NCBI GenBank assembly: GCA_963575745.1
Contig: CAUYUJ010016305.1
Location: 581,001-645,000 of the forward strand
DNA length: 64,000 nt
Reading direction: 5' to 3'
Origin: Prorocentrum cordatum
Taxonomy: Eukaryota; Sar; Dinophyceae; Prorocentrales; Prorocentraceae
Shown here: positions 30,481 through 42,759 of the stretch, in pieces
How positions within the stretch are numbered: position 1 is the stretch's first letter
How the letters are laid out: the number at the start of each line of letters is the position of its first letter
Position numbers and translations under genes: made by a program
The notes under the pieces: model-generated
Databases searched by the model: none
Seen by the model: only the letters and a program-made list of their open reading frames with translations
Told to the model about the DNA's origin: nothing

Positions 30481-33400
30481 CTACTCGTCATGTGGCTCAG
30501 ATGATATCGTCTGGCCGGCCTTAATTCTAAGGCCGCCCATCTCAAGCATAGCATTCAGGTGAGTGGGTGTTAGCGGCCCTGCGCGAAGTTCGTGCAGAGT
30601 GACATTGGCGCGATAGCAGTCCTCCAAGTCGCGGGCTGCTGCTACGTGTTTCCGATGAGTAGCTCGGGCGGACTTGCACGCGATGAGACTGGCAGTGTGC
30701 GTCGGCAAGTTGGACGACGGGCTTGCCAGCCTGCGCGTGTCCAAGCCTAAGCAGGTTTGCCCCGCGAGCACCATGGCCTTTGACTTCGCCATCGGCATCG
30801 CCGTTCAGGCGACGGTAGCCAGAGTCGCCACGCAGATCGACCTGGCCCGATGGCGTCATCGCTTGAACAGCGAGCTTCTTAGAGCGGACCTGCAGCGTCC
30901 CAATGATCGCGCCAAGCCGTCGCACTCGCATATCGGTCGCCTCTTGGGGGGCGCTGTAGTGGTGCAATATATGCCATTAGCCGCGCTCGGGTGATAAGGG
31001 CGTAAGCCAGTGAGCCTCTGAGGCTGACGAACATATCGGACACCATCTTCGATGCCTTAGCATCAGCACCTGCGCCCGCGAGTTCATGATGCCGGATAGG
31101 ATGGAGCTGTTTAGTGTACTCATCTTGGCCAAGAACAACATTGCCGTCGCTGTCCTTAGTATATATCACTGCACAGTTGGTACACTTTCCGAACGTATCC
31201 TCAAGGCGCTCGACGTACTTGTCGACGGTGTCCTCGGTGCTGGCCATGTTTGCGTCATCGACATGTTCGGCAACGCGGAGGTCGGTGCTCGCCTCGAACT
31301 CATCGTCGCAAGACGTGGGTCTGAGACCAAAGCCCCGCGTGGTCTCCCTGAGCTTCAGTGAGAAGACTCTCGGTGCACCCTGGGTGCCAGCACCTGGTGT
31401 GACGCACTCTCAACAGCGTCTCGGCTCATCATTGCGCTCGAACCCAGTGAGAGATCTGAGCGGAGATGCCGAACCAGGCGGCCAACTAGAACACGCCACG
31501 CGTCCCTTTTGACCGGTTGCTTCAGGAAGTTCTCGACGCGCAAGTCCCTTCAGGAAAACCGCGTTGATGGCGAGGGAGACAATGGCCCACTGCTTCCTGC
31601 GCGCCGCCGCGCAGGCGAGCAATCGCAAGCTCGGCCGCCGCGTGGTTGTCGCGAGCGCTTCTACATCGAAGGCATCGAGGTCCATGGCACCCCGAAGTAC
31701 CGGGCGCACTGCGACGGCGCGTTCCACGATGCCCTCTTCCCAACGAAATTACATGGGCATACGCATCCCGAAATCATGATGTTTGACAAATTGGGCATGT
31801 CCTGTAGCTTGAAACACTGGTTGCCAAGCCCTGTCTTGAATTCAGAATACAGGGCCTGCGATACCTTGACGTGATTTGCCTGTACCTGCCTTCGTGAGAA
31901 GGCCGCCCTCCTTGACGACTGCAGCTCGTCTAGCTGCAGCGGTCACATATACCCGCTGTTTGGATAAGACTACCTTTGACATGTCTTCCGCGAAGCAGAG
32001 ATCCACGCATTGCCCATGCTCGTCGGAGTCCAATCCGCAGCGGTCATCTTCGTCCGTGGAACACAATGGGACATGAAATGTCTCGGTCGTGTGAATGCCA
32101 CGCGGATCACCCCGCGTAGGCAGGCGCCCGGCCCGGAAGGGTCCATTCCAGCCGCCCCAGTCGTCTTTCGTAGTTGCGGGGCGATGATAGTCAACCAGAT
32201 CTCCTTAGTCATAATAATGCTGACCAGCGATGGTCGCATTGGTCCATAGCGCGCGGCTTGCCTGTGCTATTGCAGTGGTTTGCGAAGTGACCTCAATGCT
32301 CACCCGGCGGATAGTCTGTTCTCGAGCGTGATCGGCTGTCTCCGTCTGTTGTTTGTGATCTAGAACAAGCAAGCCTGGCAGCATCGTAGGTCGTCGGCAA
32401 AACAATGCGTTGCATCGGTGCACATCATCAAAGACGGTAAGCGCCTTGGCGGTAACAGAGCCCCATGCAATAGCCGAGTGAACACGCGCGGCATGTCTAA
32501 CCTGCGGAGTTCAGCCTCCACGGCGCGAAAATAGGCGTCGTAGCATTGCGTTTCTGGCTCCAATACTGTTAGCGCGATGTCCGCGCGAGTGCATCCTTAA
32601 CCTGGTGCCCTCCGCCTTCAGGACTGCCTTCGCGGCGTCATTGTTGAGAGTGTCATCCCCGTCAGAGTTCTGCGCCTTGGCAGGTCCAGCACTGGCGATG
32701 CGCATCTAGGACGCTGGACGTAGTTTTGTCTGCTATGGCGATTCCAGCACAACATCGACTGCAACGGCCGAGTACGTGAAATACCTTATGATCCGACTTG
32801 TAGAACATCAGGCCGCACTCGACTTCATCGTTGAACTTGCCACGTAGCGCGGCTGGCGGCATTATAGCGTGTGCAAGCTTTTCCCATGCCCTGCTCTCCC
32901 GGCATGTGTCACACGCGCATTTTTTCAGGTTTAGCCACGCGCTACCCAGACCCGCCTTGGTTAAGGTGAGTCTCATCTCAGGCACCTTGGCGTGGAACCA
33001 TCGCAGATGTTGTTTTCGCTACTCGCGCGTCACCGCGCGCGGGTCAAGGCGATGCAGGCAGGTTCTGCAAAGTGATCTGCACGTCAAACCTTGACCAGTC
33101 TGGAAGCCTTGGACGAGCAGCAGGGTCACCCGCAGGTGGTGGTGGAGGTGGATCACTTCCCTGTTGTCGCCCACGCCGGGCTACTATTTGTGGCAATCGT
33201 CTGCGGTCGCCCGAGCTGCACGCGCCACTTGAGGCAGGTTGCCCCGCAGTCGGCTCAGCAGCATGTCTGCCTGCTGTAATGTCGCGGCTGCTGGCGCCTG
33301 CAGTCGGCCCAGCTCTGGAGCCAGGCTTCGGAGCCAGTAGCCGCGCAACTTGTTTGGCGGCGAGTGCCTCGGAAACAGATGCCGCCGCAGGTGGTGGGGC

Positions 33401-34205
33401 TGCTGTTTCAGCAGGGGCTGGAGGCCCCTGCCCGCGGTTGTCAGGCACCTTCCACGGTTTGGCAAATTTGTATGTGCCAGGTGTGAGTCAGTGGCCAAGC
33501 CCAGCCTCTTGCATAGTTCTTTTTTGCAGTTTGGACAATCCCTATAGTTGTCTTTTTTTATCGTACCGCCTACAGCGTTTGGGGTTTCTGCTGTGCGATG
33601 AGAAATGCATGTCGACGTTGTCAGCGCATGCGCGACATCTCCATCCTCCTATGGTGGTCGCACGATGCGTCCGTCAGGATGTCGAAGAATCGCTGGGCCA
33701 TCCGAATCGAGTCCGCGTGCGTTCGTAGCAAGGACGGATGACGCATAAGGATGATCGTGAACGGGATCACGATTAGCTGCGAACGTGTCATGTGCAATGT
33801 GAGCTGCTTCGACGAAGAGGGATTGCATCACCGGGTGCAGTGTGCTGCCTTGGCCATCCATGTGCTGCAAACCGAGGCATGTTGAAGATGGCCAGTGCAC
33901 CGCTTGTTGTCCTCGTGTGCCAGTAAAAGACGGTGGTGGGTCATTATTCGAATAGGTCTACGTATTAATGCGCAATGGGGGTCACGAAGGCCCGTGGTGC
34001 ATTGGTCCATGCTAGCCTCGCGAGTGCCCTGGCGCTGTGCTAGTGTCGTCCATGGCGGTGTTTCATTCACCATAATACCCGCTGGTTGTTCCCGTCGGCA
34101 GTACCGTCGGAGATCGTCTTGACGACGGCGGCCCGTCCACATAACCTGATGTGTGGAACTATTCCTTGCGATGTTCATACCACGTGTCATAGTTGCCCTT
34201 TGCAT
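30481..34205 (-). pseudogene. Ty1/copia-type retrotransposon pol, decayed
   Basis: Domains run in copia order on the minus strand. A Gly/Pro/Ala-rich segment ends WSRFDVQITLQNL (about 33090). The integrase zinc-binding part with CACDTCRESRAWEK follows (about 32920), then integrase core (FNDEVECGLMFYKSDHKVFH; TLNNDAAKAVLKAEGTRLRM) and its C-terminal part (GQHYYD, then GDLVDYHRP and DDWGGWNGPF). Reverse transcriptase has RRKQWAIVSLAINAVFLKG (about 31600), FSLKLRETTRGFGLRPTS, EHVDDANMASTEDTVDKYVE (first catalytic Asp pair region) and FVSLRGSLAYALITRARLMA (about 31000). The RNase H region has DSGYRRLNGDADGEVKG and LHELRAGPLTPTHL (to 30481). There are many frame changes and an in-frame TAA at 32205 that replaces a Glu codon. 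Upstream sequence to 34205 is a weak match to the 5' part. It copied itself through RNA and is dead here. Confidence 0.82.
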
Positions 34206-34740
34206 TGAAGTGGTAGAGTAGCCCAGTAATTCTGCAGTCAGGTTTTAGGATAACTGTTTTCACAAATCATACATCCAAATGATGCATTACTGCATCCGGA
34301 GCCTCTTTGTTTCCAAAGTAAACGTAAGAACGCTTGTCGTGGTTATGGGATCATGGAAAACACATCAGTATGTGTGTCCGCACGTAACCCCGCTGGCAGT
34401 GTCATGAAGATTCCCTCATCCTCATCAGTATCAGAACCCAAAGAAATCAATGCAGTCAATCACTGTCAGAACTCAGATTCCCTCATCCTCACCACATCCA
34501 AAGCCCTTCAAGTGAACGCCGCAATCGTCACTACCGTCTTCGGTGTTTTGGGGTATCTTGCGTAATTTGATGCCAGTTTCTTTGTCCAATTGCTGTTTTT
34601 CTTCATGCCTTTCCGGGCAGAGGGTAGTGCTGTTTGTTGTTGCTCATTGTCGGGTGTAGTAAATGTCGGAAATTCTGGAATAAAAGGTAGCGCGCGGCCA
34701 CGCTCAACCGAGGGGGGAGGACGACGATCGTCATCGACGG
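34206..34740. other. Possible 5' flank or LTR remnant of the copia element
   Basis: AT-richer sequence with a short direct repeat (CCCTCATCCTCA at 34412 and 34480). No gene supported. Confidence 0.3.
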
Positions 34741-34789
34741 TCGCAACTCGCCTTGGGTGTGGTCGCTGCCCCTCGTTGTCGAGCTGAGC

Positions 34790-35050
34790 TGGGGCCGGAA
34801 AGAGGAGGAAGAGGAAGAGGAGGAAGAGAAGGAGGAAGAGGAGGAGAAGGGAAAGGAACAGAGGAGGAGGAGGAGGAGGAGGAGGAGGAGGGAAGAGGAG
34901 GAGGAGGAATAAGGAGAGGAGAGGGAGGAGGCGGAGGAGGAGAAAGGCAGGAGGACGGGGAAAAGGATGATGATGGTGATGATGTGAGGGACGAGGGAAG
35001 CGGAGGATGAGGAGAAGCAACCGAGGCAGGAGGAGGCCAGGAGGGGCAGG
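34790..35050 (+). repeat. (GGA)n tract
   Basis: GGA/GAA-rich purine strand; frames are Glu/Arg- or Gly-rich. Confidence 0.92.
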
Positions 35051-35339
35051 AGAGGGGAACAGAGGACAGGAGGGCAGGAGGGAAAGGCACGGGAAACGGA
35101 GGATATTTAAGAAGAGTGCCAGAGAGAATGTTGGAAGCACCATCCTCTGGCCCGGGACGCATCATCCTCGAGCGAGCATACACGAAACGCAAATGTAATG
35201 ATCCTGGGGCGTGCAATTTCCCGGCCAAGACGCATCTTTCTCGAGCGGGCATGCTTAGGATTGGAACATGCGGATCGAGCCCTACCTCCGGCACTTGTGA
35301 AGTGATGACACCCGAAGAAATCTGTTAGGCGGGCAATCC

Positions 35340-35720
35340 GCCACCGTGCCCCGAGGCACAACGTGGAGTGGCCTCAAGCCCCCTGCAATTATCTCAAACA
35401 CCCGTGTTAATGCCCTGTCTGAGGCCTTGGCCCTTGGGGCTTCTGGAATGACCTCTCCCGAGCCCCGACCTAATTTGCAAAGGACGGGTCTCGGACGTTT
35501 CCGGCCTCGGAGAGAACCCAACTGGCCCCACGAGACTCTTTTGCCAAGATGGCCCACGAGACCGCCAAGGGGCCCCAGAGAACCCCGAAGAGGCGCACAA
35601 AATGCTCCAAGAAGTTCCCTAGAGCTCACCCCGAAGAGGCCCCAAGAGGTCACTCAGGAGACTCCGAGAGGCCTCCAGGACTCCAAAGCAACCCTAATAG
35701 GCATCCACGAGGCCTCTGAA
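35340..35720. repeat. Degenerate AGGCCCCAAGAGG repeats and a dispersed module
   Basis: 35340-35410 (CCGTGCCCCGAGGCAC ... CCTCAAG) resembles 50835-50905. The following bases carry GGCCCC/AAGAGG units like those at 37.7 and 50.5 kb. Confidence 0.55.
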
Positions 35721-35829
35721 CCCCAGCCCAGCCACGATGGAATGAGCAGAAGGCCGCTAGATAGTTGTGCAAAACTTGAACTCTACAACGGCTGTTGTTA
35801 TGTAAATAGTGTGAGCAATGATCCGCACA

Positions 35830-36501
35830 ACGGAAGTCCCTCGTGAACGACGCACCCATTGAGAACCGAAGATCGATCGGCCCCCTGACTCTGACGGTTC
35901 TAAGCCTCCCCATACAGACCTTGTCCCAACGATCCTTCCACGTCGGCCGGAAGTAATAACCGTGGTCCGCGTCGTCCTGGCTCTCGATGCGGTAGCGCGC
36001 CGTGGCCTTGTGGTGGATACACGCGGCGCTCTGGCGCTCGAGGCTCTCCGGGTGTGCGTCGAAGCCGAGCAAACCACCGACGTCCACGCGGCCGAGCTGG
36101 GACAGCTGCCGCACTGCCACGTTCAAGTGTTCCTGCTCGGGCAAGTCCTGGCGGATGGTGATCTTGGCGGAAGTCATGCTGTGCATGTTTTTCAACGTGA
36201 GGGTGAACATTCCAGCCGCAGTCGGCCCCGCCTTTGAGCGCTTCTTGGGAAACCACGTCGCCTTCTCCAAGGACGATTGGACGACTCCAAATTCGGAGAG
36301 CACAAGGTTCTTTGTCTCGAACTCCTCGATAGTCTGCCAAGGTGGTGTTATCTTGTCGCTCACGAGGACCCGCGCACCGAGAAATGCATCGGTGCCATTC
36401 GAATGGGACTTGCGGTAACTGCGAATCTGCAAAACCTTGCTGCCGAGCCAGGCGCCCGAGAGCTCCGCCTGCGTAATGTTACTAGCATTGCTATGGGCCA
36501 T
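35830..36501 (-). CDS. Unrecognised protein, possible first exon
   Basis: ATG 36501 opens a frame of about 220 residues with ordinary protein composition: TQAELSGAWLGSKVLQIRS, PPWQTIEEFETKNLVLSEFG, GMFTLTLKNMHSMTSAKITI, VGGLLGFDAHPESLERQ and DHGYYFRPTWKDRWDKVC. No signal peptide, membrane segment or known domain was recognised. A GT donor context (CAATGG then GTGCGT, near 35857) occurs just where composition falls off, so this may be the first exon of a longer gene. The open frame goes on into repeat sequence to 35650, which I do not count as coding. No leader relic was seen upstream. Confidence 0.45.
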
Positions 36502-36509
36502 GACTATTA

Positions 36510-36880
36510 CGACTAATCCCACCAGTCCTCAGGGCGTGAGTAGTTTTACAAGATTCTTCCAACCCGCCTTCTTCCCTTCGGGGAGGGATATTTTTCAGTG
36601 TTCCCTGCTGATGACATAAGCACACCCTCCCCCAGGCGACCGGTAGCCAACAAGGACTACTGCCCCCCCATCCCTGTGCAAAAACAACACGAAGCACACT
36701 TTGGGGCACAATACTGCGTCATGCTGGTGGGCCCCGCGAGCACTTGGCAGTGTTCGCATATCTTAAGGATGGGGTGCATGATGTTCCCCATATCCTGGGG
36801 ATGGAATTTCTGCCCTCCATATCCTAATGACAAGGTTCTTGTTATCATTAACCGCGCCGGCTTCTTACACCCACATCCCT
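36510..36880. other. No supported gene
   Basis: Spacer containing CATATCCT-GGG short repeats at about 36755-36830. Nothing else seen. Confidence 0.4.
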
Positions 36881-39320
36881 CCTCCTCCTCCTCCTCCTCC
36901 TCCTCCTCCTTTTCCTCACCCAGAGTCACTTTCAGGGTCACTACTTGGGTTATGATAGGATGATGATGGTGAGTATGGTGATGACGGTGATAATGAGAAT
37001 GATGAGAATGATGAGGTTGATGGTGGCGATGATGATGATGATGTTGATGAGGATGCTGCTAATGTGAAAGGATCCTGCCACTGTTGGTATATGACGACGA
37101 TGACGGTGACGATGATGCAAATGCTGATGGTGATGCTGATGCTGACGATGACGGTGACGATGATGACGATGATGGTGACGATGACGATGCCGACGATTTT
37201 GATGATGAGGAGCCAGATGATGATAAGCATGACAATGCTAATAATAATGATACCGATAATGAGAGTGATGATGGTGATGGTGATGGTGATGCTGAGGATG
37301 ATGATGATGACGATGATGATGCTGATGATGATAATGATGATGACGATGTTGTTGATGATGATGGCGGAACAGATTTAGAGGATGCCTTGGACGCGGCTCT
37401 GGTGTCAACACGCCCACAGGGGAGGCCGCCAGGGGGTGCTGCACTCCTCCGTTCGCGCCCACGGTGCGGGGATGTCGCGAGCGGCGGTTTGCCTGTTTCA
37501 CCACCCGACATCCTCCGCTTTCGGAGCAGAAGTTGAGGATGTCTCGGGCGAGGCGCTGGCTGTCGCACCCCAGGGTGCCAATGTTGCGAGGATGGATCGA
37601 GCGGTTTGGTTGTTCTGGTTGCCAGACTCGCCTGCGCCCCCGGGAGGCACCAGGAGGTCCCAGGAAGTATAAGGACCACGACGTCACAGCAGGCCCCAGG
37701 AGGCCCCAGGAGGCCCCAAGAGGTTCCAGGAGGACCCAGGAGGCCCCAGGAAGCACCAGGAGACACCAGGAGGCACCAGGATGCACCAGCAGGCCATAGG
37801 AGGCTCCAAGAGGCCCCAGGAGGCCTCAGGAGGCCACAAGAGTGGCGCCATGTTTATATAAGTTGCGTATGTTCCTATCGAGTGGGTTTTCCTGGGGCAT
37901 GACTTCTTCATGTGTTACGCATGCTCCCATTACGTGTCCTTCTCTGGTGGCTCCAATCCAGAAAGTGGTCCGTATGTTCCTCCAGATTGAGCCTCTCCTG
38001 GGGCACGACTCGTTAATGTGTTCCGTATGCTCCTATAGATTGCTAATATCTTGTGGCTCCAATCCTGAGTGTTTTGCGCATGTTCCTATAGATCGGGCAG
38101 ATCCTGGGGCACGGATCCTTCCCAGGATGCCCCAGGAGGCTCCAGGAGGCACTAGGAGGCTTCAGGCTGTTCCAGGCGGCCCTAAGAATCTCAGGAGGCA
38201 CCAGGGGGCCCCAAGAAGTTCCAGGAGGCCCTGGGAGGCCTCAGGATTCCCCAAGGTGCCCCAGGAGCGTTCAGGAGGCCTCAGAAGCCCCCAGGAGGCA
38301 CCAGGAAGCCCCAAGATGCTCCAGGACGCACCAGGAGGTCCCAGGAGGCCCCATGAGTGGCCCCGATCCTGTTGTTTTACAGATGTTCCTATATATTGCC
38401 CTTCTCCTGTGGCTCCAATCCGATCTGTTTCACATGTTCTCCTATCTATTTGACCTCTCCTTGGGCACGAGCTCTTGATGCTTCACGCATGCTCCTAGAA
38501 GATGCCCTTCTCTGGTGGCTCCAAACCTATGTGGTTCCGTGTGTTCCCATACTTTGAGCCTCTACCGAGGCGCGAATCCGTAGTGCTTTACGTACGTTCC
38601 TATGTTGTGCCCCTCTCTTGTCGCTCCAATCCGATGCGTTTTGAGCAGGTTCCTGTAACATTGGCCCCTCCTGGGGCACGAGTATGTGGTGTTTTACGTA
38701 TGTTCCTGTATCTTGCCCCTCTCCTGTTGCTCCAATCCAAGATGTTTCCGCACGTTCTGGTAGAATGGGCCTCTCCTGGGCACGACACACCTGTTGTGTT
38801 TACGCATGTTCCTATCGATTGCCCCTCTCCTGTTGCTCCAGTCCTAAGTATTCCACGCACGTTCCTGAAGAGTGGGCCTCTCCTTTCAATGGCGTGGCTG
38901 GCTGCATCACGGTCCAGCCACTGCGTGAGATCTTCCGGGCCAGCCAACGAAGCGCAATGCGTTCGCAAGGTATTTGCATGAGCACCCCGATTCCTTGCTT
39001 CATCATGGAGGGAAGGATCGCGCAGCCATTTTCACTCAGTCACGCCCAGCCATGCTCAAGCCACTGAACGCAGATGCGCGCATCCTAAACTTAGACATAC
39101 TCAGACTCATGCTCATAGACTCACTCGTACTACTGAGACTCTTTCACGCCCCAACTCGTGCACACTTATATTCACGCCCCATCATTCACTGCTCAAGCCC
39201 GTGTATATTCGAAGTCTCTTGCGCCTAAACACTCACGACGGCACGGTCCTTGCAAGTAGATGCGAATCTGGGGAGGTCCGCGCAGTGCGTACTTCCCCAT
39301 ATCCAAAGAATTGGGTTTCT
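36880..39320 (+). repeat. Higher-order repeat, copy A
   Basis: Module order: CCT tract (36880-36912), CACCCAGAGTCAC...CAGGGTCAC (about 36918-36945), GAT tract (36960-37365), GAGGATGTCTCGGGCGAGGC module (37380-37600), CCAGGAGGC minisatellite (37630-37850, again 38120-38355), TTCCTAT...TGCCCCTCTCCTG...CTCCAATCC units (37870-38890, about 8-10 copies), CACTCAGACTCA-type segment (39070-39160), and a TATATTCGAAG segment (39205-39215). Confidence 0.8.
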
Positions 39321-39414
39321 TGATCCATACCCAAAGGATGGGATGATTGTTATTACCGACGGCGCCGAGAACTCACCTCCACCTCATGCTTACTGCTCAT
39401 CCGCCTCATGTTGA

Positions 39415-39620
39415 GTTATGATATGTGTTGGTATGCTATGGTATGTTGTTGGTTATAGTTTGTTGTGTTATGGAATAATAAGACATGTTATGTCAGGCTA
39501 TGGTATGGTTTGGCACGTATTAAAGTACTATGCTATTGTACGCTAAGCTGTGATATGTTATGTTGTGCTATGTTACGGTATATTATAGTATTGTATGATG
39601 TGTTACGTTATGCTATGGTA
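39415..39620 (+). repeat. Pentamer tract (TATGT/TATGG/TATGC)
   Basis: About 200 bases with 5-bp periodicity, T/A/G-rich on the plus strand. It leads directly into the next GAT tract. Confidence 0.8.
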
Positions 39621-39873
39621 TGATGGTGGTGATGGTGCTGATGGTCATGAAAACGATGATGGCGATGGTGATGGGGATGGTGCTGATGATGATGATGATG
39701 ATGATGATGATAAGGATGATGAGAATGATGGTGGTAATAATGATGGTGATGATGATAGTGTTGGTGTTGGTGATGGTGGTGATGATGATGACGGTGCGGA
39801 TGATGATCAAGGTACTGATGATGGCGATGAGGATGGTTATGATGATGATGCTGGTGGTGATGATGATCATGAC

Positions 39874-39913
<40 letters not shown>

Positions 39914-41090
39914 ATGGTGCAGCTGGCGGAGCTAATATTGAGGATGTCTCCGAGGCGCGGGTTTCAGCACCCCCCAGGGGGAGCCGCCAAGGGGTATATC
40001 TCTCCTCCGTTCGCGCCAGAATGGCGCGGATGTCTCGAACGGTTTTCCTGTTGCCTGACCAACATCATCCACTTTCGCAGCAGATTTGGAGGATGCCTCG
40101 AGCGAGGCGCCCAATGTCGCCCACAAGTGGGGCCAACATTTGAAGATGTCTCGATCGGTTTGCCTGGTTTGGTGACCAGGCGCGTGGGTACGGATCCCCC
40201 CAGGATGCTACAGGAGGCTCCAGGAGGCAGCAGGAGGTCCCAGGAGGCACCAGGAGGCCACAGGAAGACTCAAGAGGCCACAGGATGCACCAGGAAGCTC
40301 CAACGGCGTCAGGACGCGCAACGATGCTCCAGGAGACCACATGAAGCCACGGGAGGCCCCAGGAGGCCACAGGAAGCGCAGGGAAGCACCAGGAGGTCCG
40401 AAGATGTCCCAGGAGCAGGAGGCCTCAGGAGGCCCTAGGAGTGGCGCCAGTCCCATGTACTGTACGTATGCTATTGTAGGTCGTGCCTCCCCTGGAGCAC
40501 GAAGCCTTGGTGTTTTACGTATGGTTCTATGGAATGCCCTTCCCCTGTGCATCCAATCCTAAATGTTCTACTTATATTCATATAATTTGGGCCTCCCCTG
40601 GGGCGCGAGTCCTTCGTGATGTGCTATCTGTGTTCCAAAAGAATGCCGTTCCCCTGTTGCTACAATCCGCAGTGGTTTGTGCACGTCTGTTCCTATCGAT
40701 TGAGCTTCTGATGGGGCACGAATCCTCCCCAGGATGCCCTAGGAGGCTCCAGGAGGCCTCAGGAGGCCTCAGGAGGCCACACGAGGCCCCAGGAGGCCTC
40801 AGGAGGTCACAAGAAGCCCCAGGAGGCCCCAGGAGGCCCCACGAGGCTCCAGGAGGCGCCAGGAAGCCCCAGGAGGTTTCGAGAGGCCCCAGGAGGCCCC
40901 AGGCTCATGCGCACAACCCCACTCGCACGACTGAGACTCACTCCCAATCGATAAATGATCACGCCCATTTATATTCGAAGTAGCTTGCCCGCAGCGGAAA
41001 AGGCCCATGCAATTCGATGCACATACATATGGACAAATCCACGCAATGAGTAATCTTTGCTCCGACCGCGCCGGCTCCTTCCACAGTCGC
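39620..41090 (+). repeat. Higher-order repeat, copy B
   Basis: GAT tract (39620-39925), GAGGATGTCTC module (39938-40190), CCAGGAGGC minisatellite (40195-40445 and 40730-40905), TTCTAT...TGCCCTTCCCCTGTG units (40455-40710), CACTCGCACGACTGAGACTC (40918-40945), TATATTCGAAGTAGCTTGC (about 40970). Confidence 0.78.
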
Positions 41091-41585
41091 ATCCTCCTCT
41101 TCCTCACCCAGAGTCACACCCAGGGTCACGACATAGCTTATGCTAAGATAATGTTGGCTGTGATGCTGATGATGGTGACACAAATGGTACTGATGACGAA
41201 TATGATGACGATGATGGTGGTGCTGGTGATGATGGTGGGATAGCTGCTGAGGGTGTCTAGAACGAGGCGCTCGCGCTGGTGATGATGGTGCTGATGGTGA
41301 TCATCATGGTGGTTGTGTTGATCGTGGTAATGACAACGGCAATGATGATGATGCTGATGGCCAGGCTGGTGCTGTTGCTGACGGCGACAGCAACACCATT
41401 GACTATGCTGCTGATGACGATGGGGATGGTGAGGAAGTCAGTATTCAGGTTATGATATAATGATGATCGTGATAATTAAAAAACGCTACTGATGATGATG
41501 GTGATGATGATGATGATGATGGTGATGATGGTGGTGTTGATGACGATGATGCTAACGACGGTGATGGTGATGATGATGATGATGA

Positions 41586-41629
<44 letters not shown>

Positions 41630-42740
41630 GGATGGCGATGATGCTGCGGCTGCTGATGATCATGATGGTGGCGGCGCACCAGAATCTGATGAAGTCGTGG
41701 GCGAGGCGCTGGTTTCAGACTTTAAGGGGGTAAGCGGGCGACGAAAAGTACATCACTCCTCCGGTCGCGCTGTCTCAAACGGGTTGTCTGCTTGTGCACC
41801 CACAGTTTTCCGCTTCAGGGCAGAGTTTGGGGATGTCTCGGGCGAGGCGTTGTTTTTCGCACGCCCTGGGTGGGGCAGGGAACCAAGGGGGTATCGCATT
41901 CCTCCGTTCGCGCCCAAGTCGCGGGGATGTCTCGGGCGGCTTACATGTTTTGCGCCCTGGCATCGCCCGCTTTCGGAGCAAACTTTGAAGATGTTTCGAG
42001 CGTGGCGTTGGCTTTCGCACCCCAGGAGTCTCATATTGCGGGGATGTCACGGGCAGTTTGCCTGCTGTGGTGACCAGATTCGTCTGCGGTCACAACATAT
42101 TCTGGGGATGTCACACCCACAAGGCCCAGATTGAGAGGATGTGTCAGACTCACGCGTGCTCAACCCCGCTCGTGCTCAGACCCACTCGTATGCAGACTCG
42201 TACTCATCAGACCCATACTGGAACTCACTCACACACTCACACGCTCAGACTCACTCACACTCACCCACCCTCATCGTCACTCGTAGTCACACCCCACCTC
42301 ACCCAGACCCGCACATACTCAGATTCAGGCTCATCCTACTCATACTCAGACTCGCTCACATTCAGACTTATCCACACTCAGAATCAACACCACTCAGACC
42401 CGCCCTTATATTCATCCGTTTCCAATATCACTCGTACCCGGACCCAGTCACACTCAGGCTCGTACTCATGATACCCATGTTCAGACCCGCTCACACCCAT
42501 ACGTACCCAGATCCAGACCCACCTTTCAGCAGACTCACTCATGCTCTGACTTACGCATTATCAGACCCACTCATACTCATACCCTCTCATACATAGACGA
42601 ACTTGCACTCGAACTCGAACCATTCGAAAACCCATGCATGCTTGAGGCCCGTTTATAATCGAACACCCTTGCATCTAGACGCCAACGGCGGCCGGGCCCA
42701 CGCAAATATCTGCGCGCGTAGGGGGGCCCACGCAATGAAT
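41090..42740 (+). repeat. Higher-order repeat, copy C
   Basis: CACCCAGAGTCACACCCAGGG (about 41105), GAT tract (41150-41660), GAGGATGTCTC modules (41680-42110), an expanded CACTCAGACTCACTCATACTC-type tract (42140-42600), and TTTATAATCGAACACCCTTGC (about 42650). The CCAGGAGGC module is missing from this copy. Confidence 0.75.
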
Positions 42741-42759
42741 ACTCATTGATCTCTCGCAC

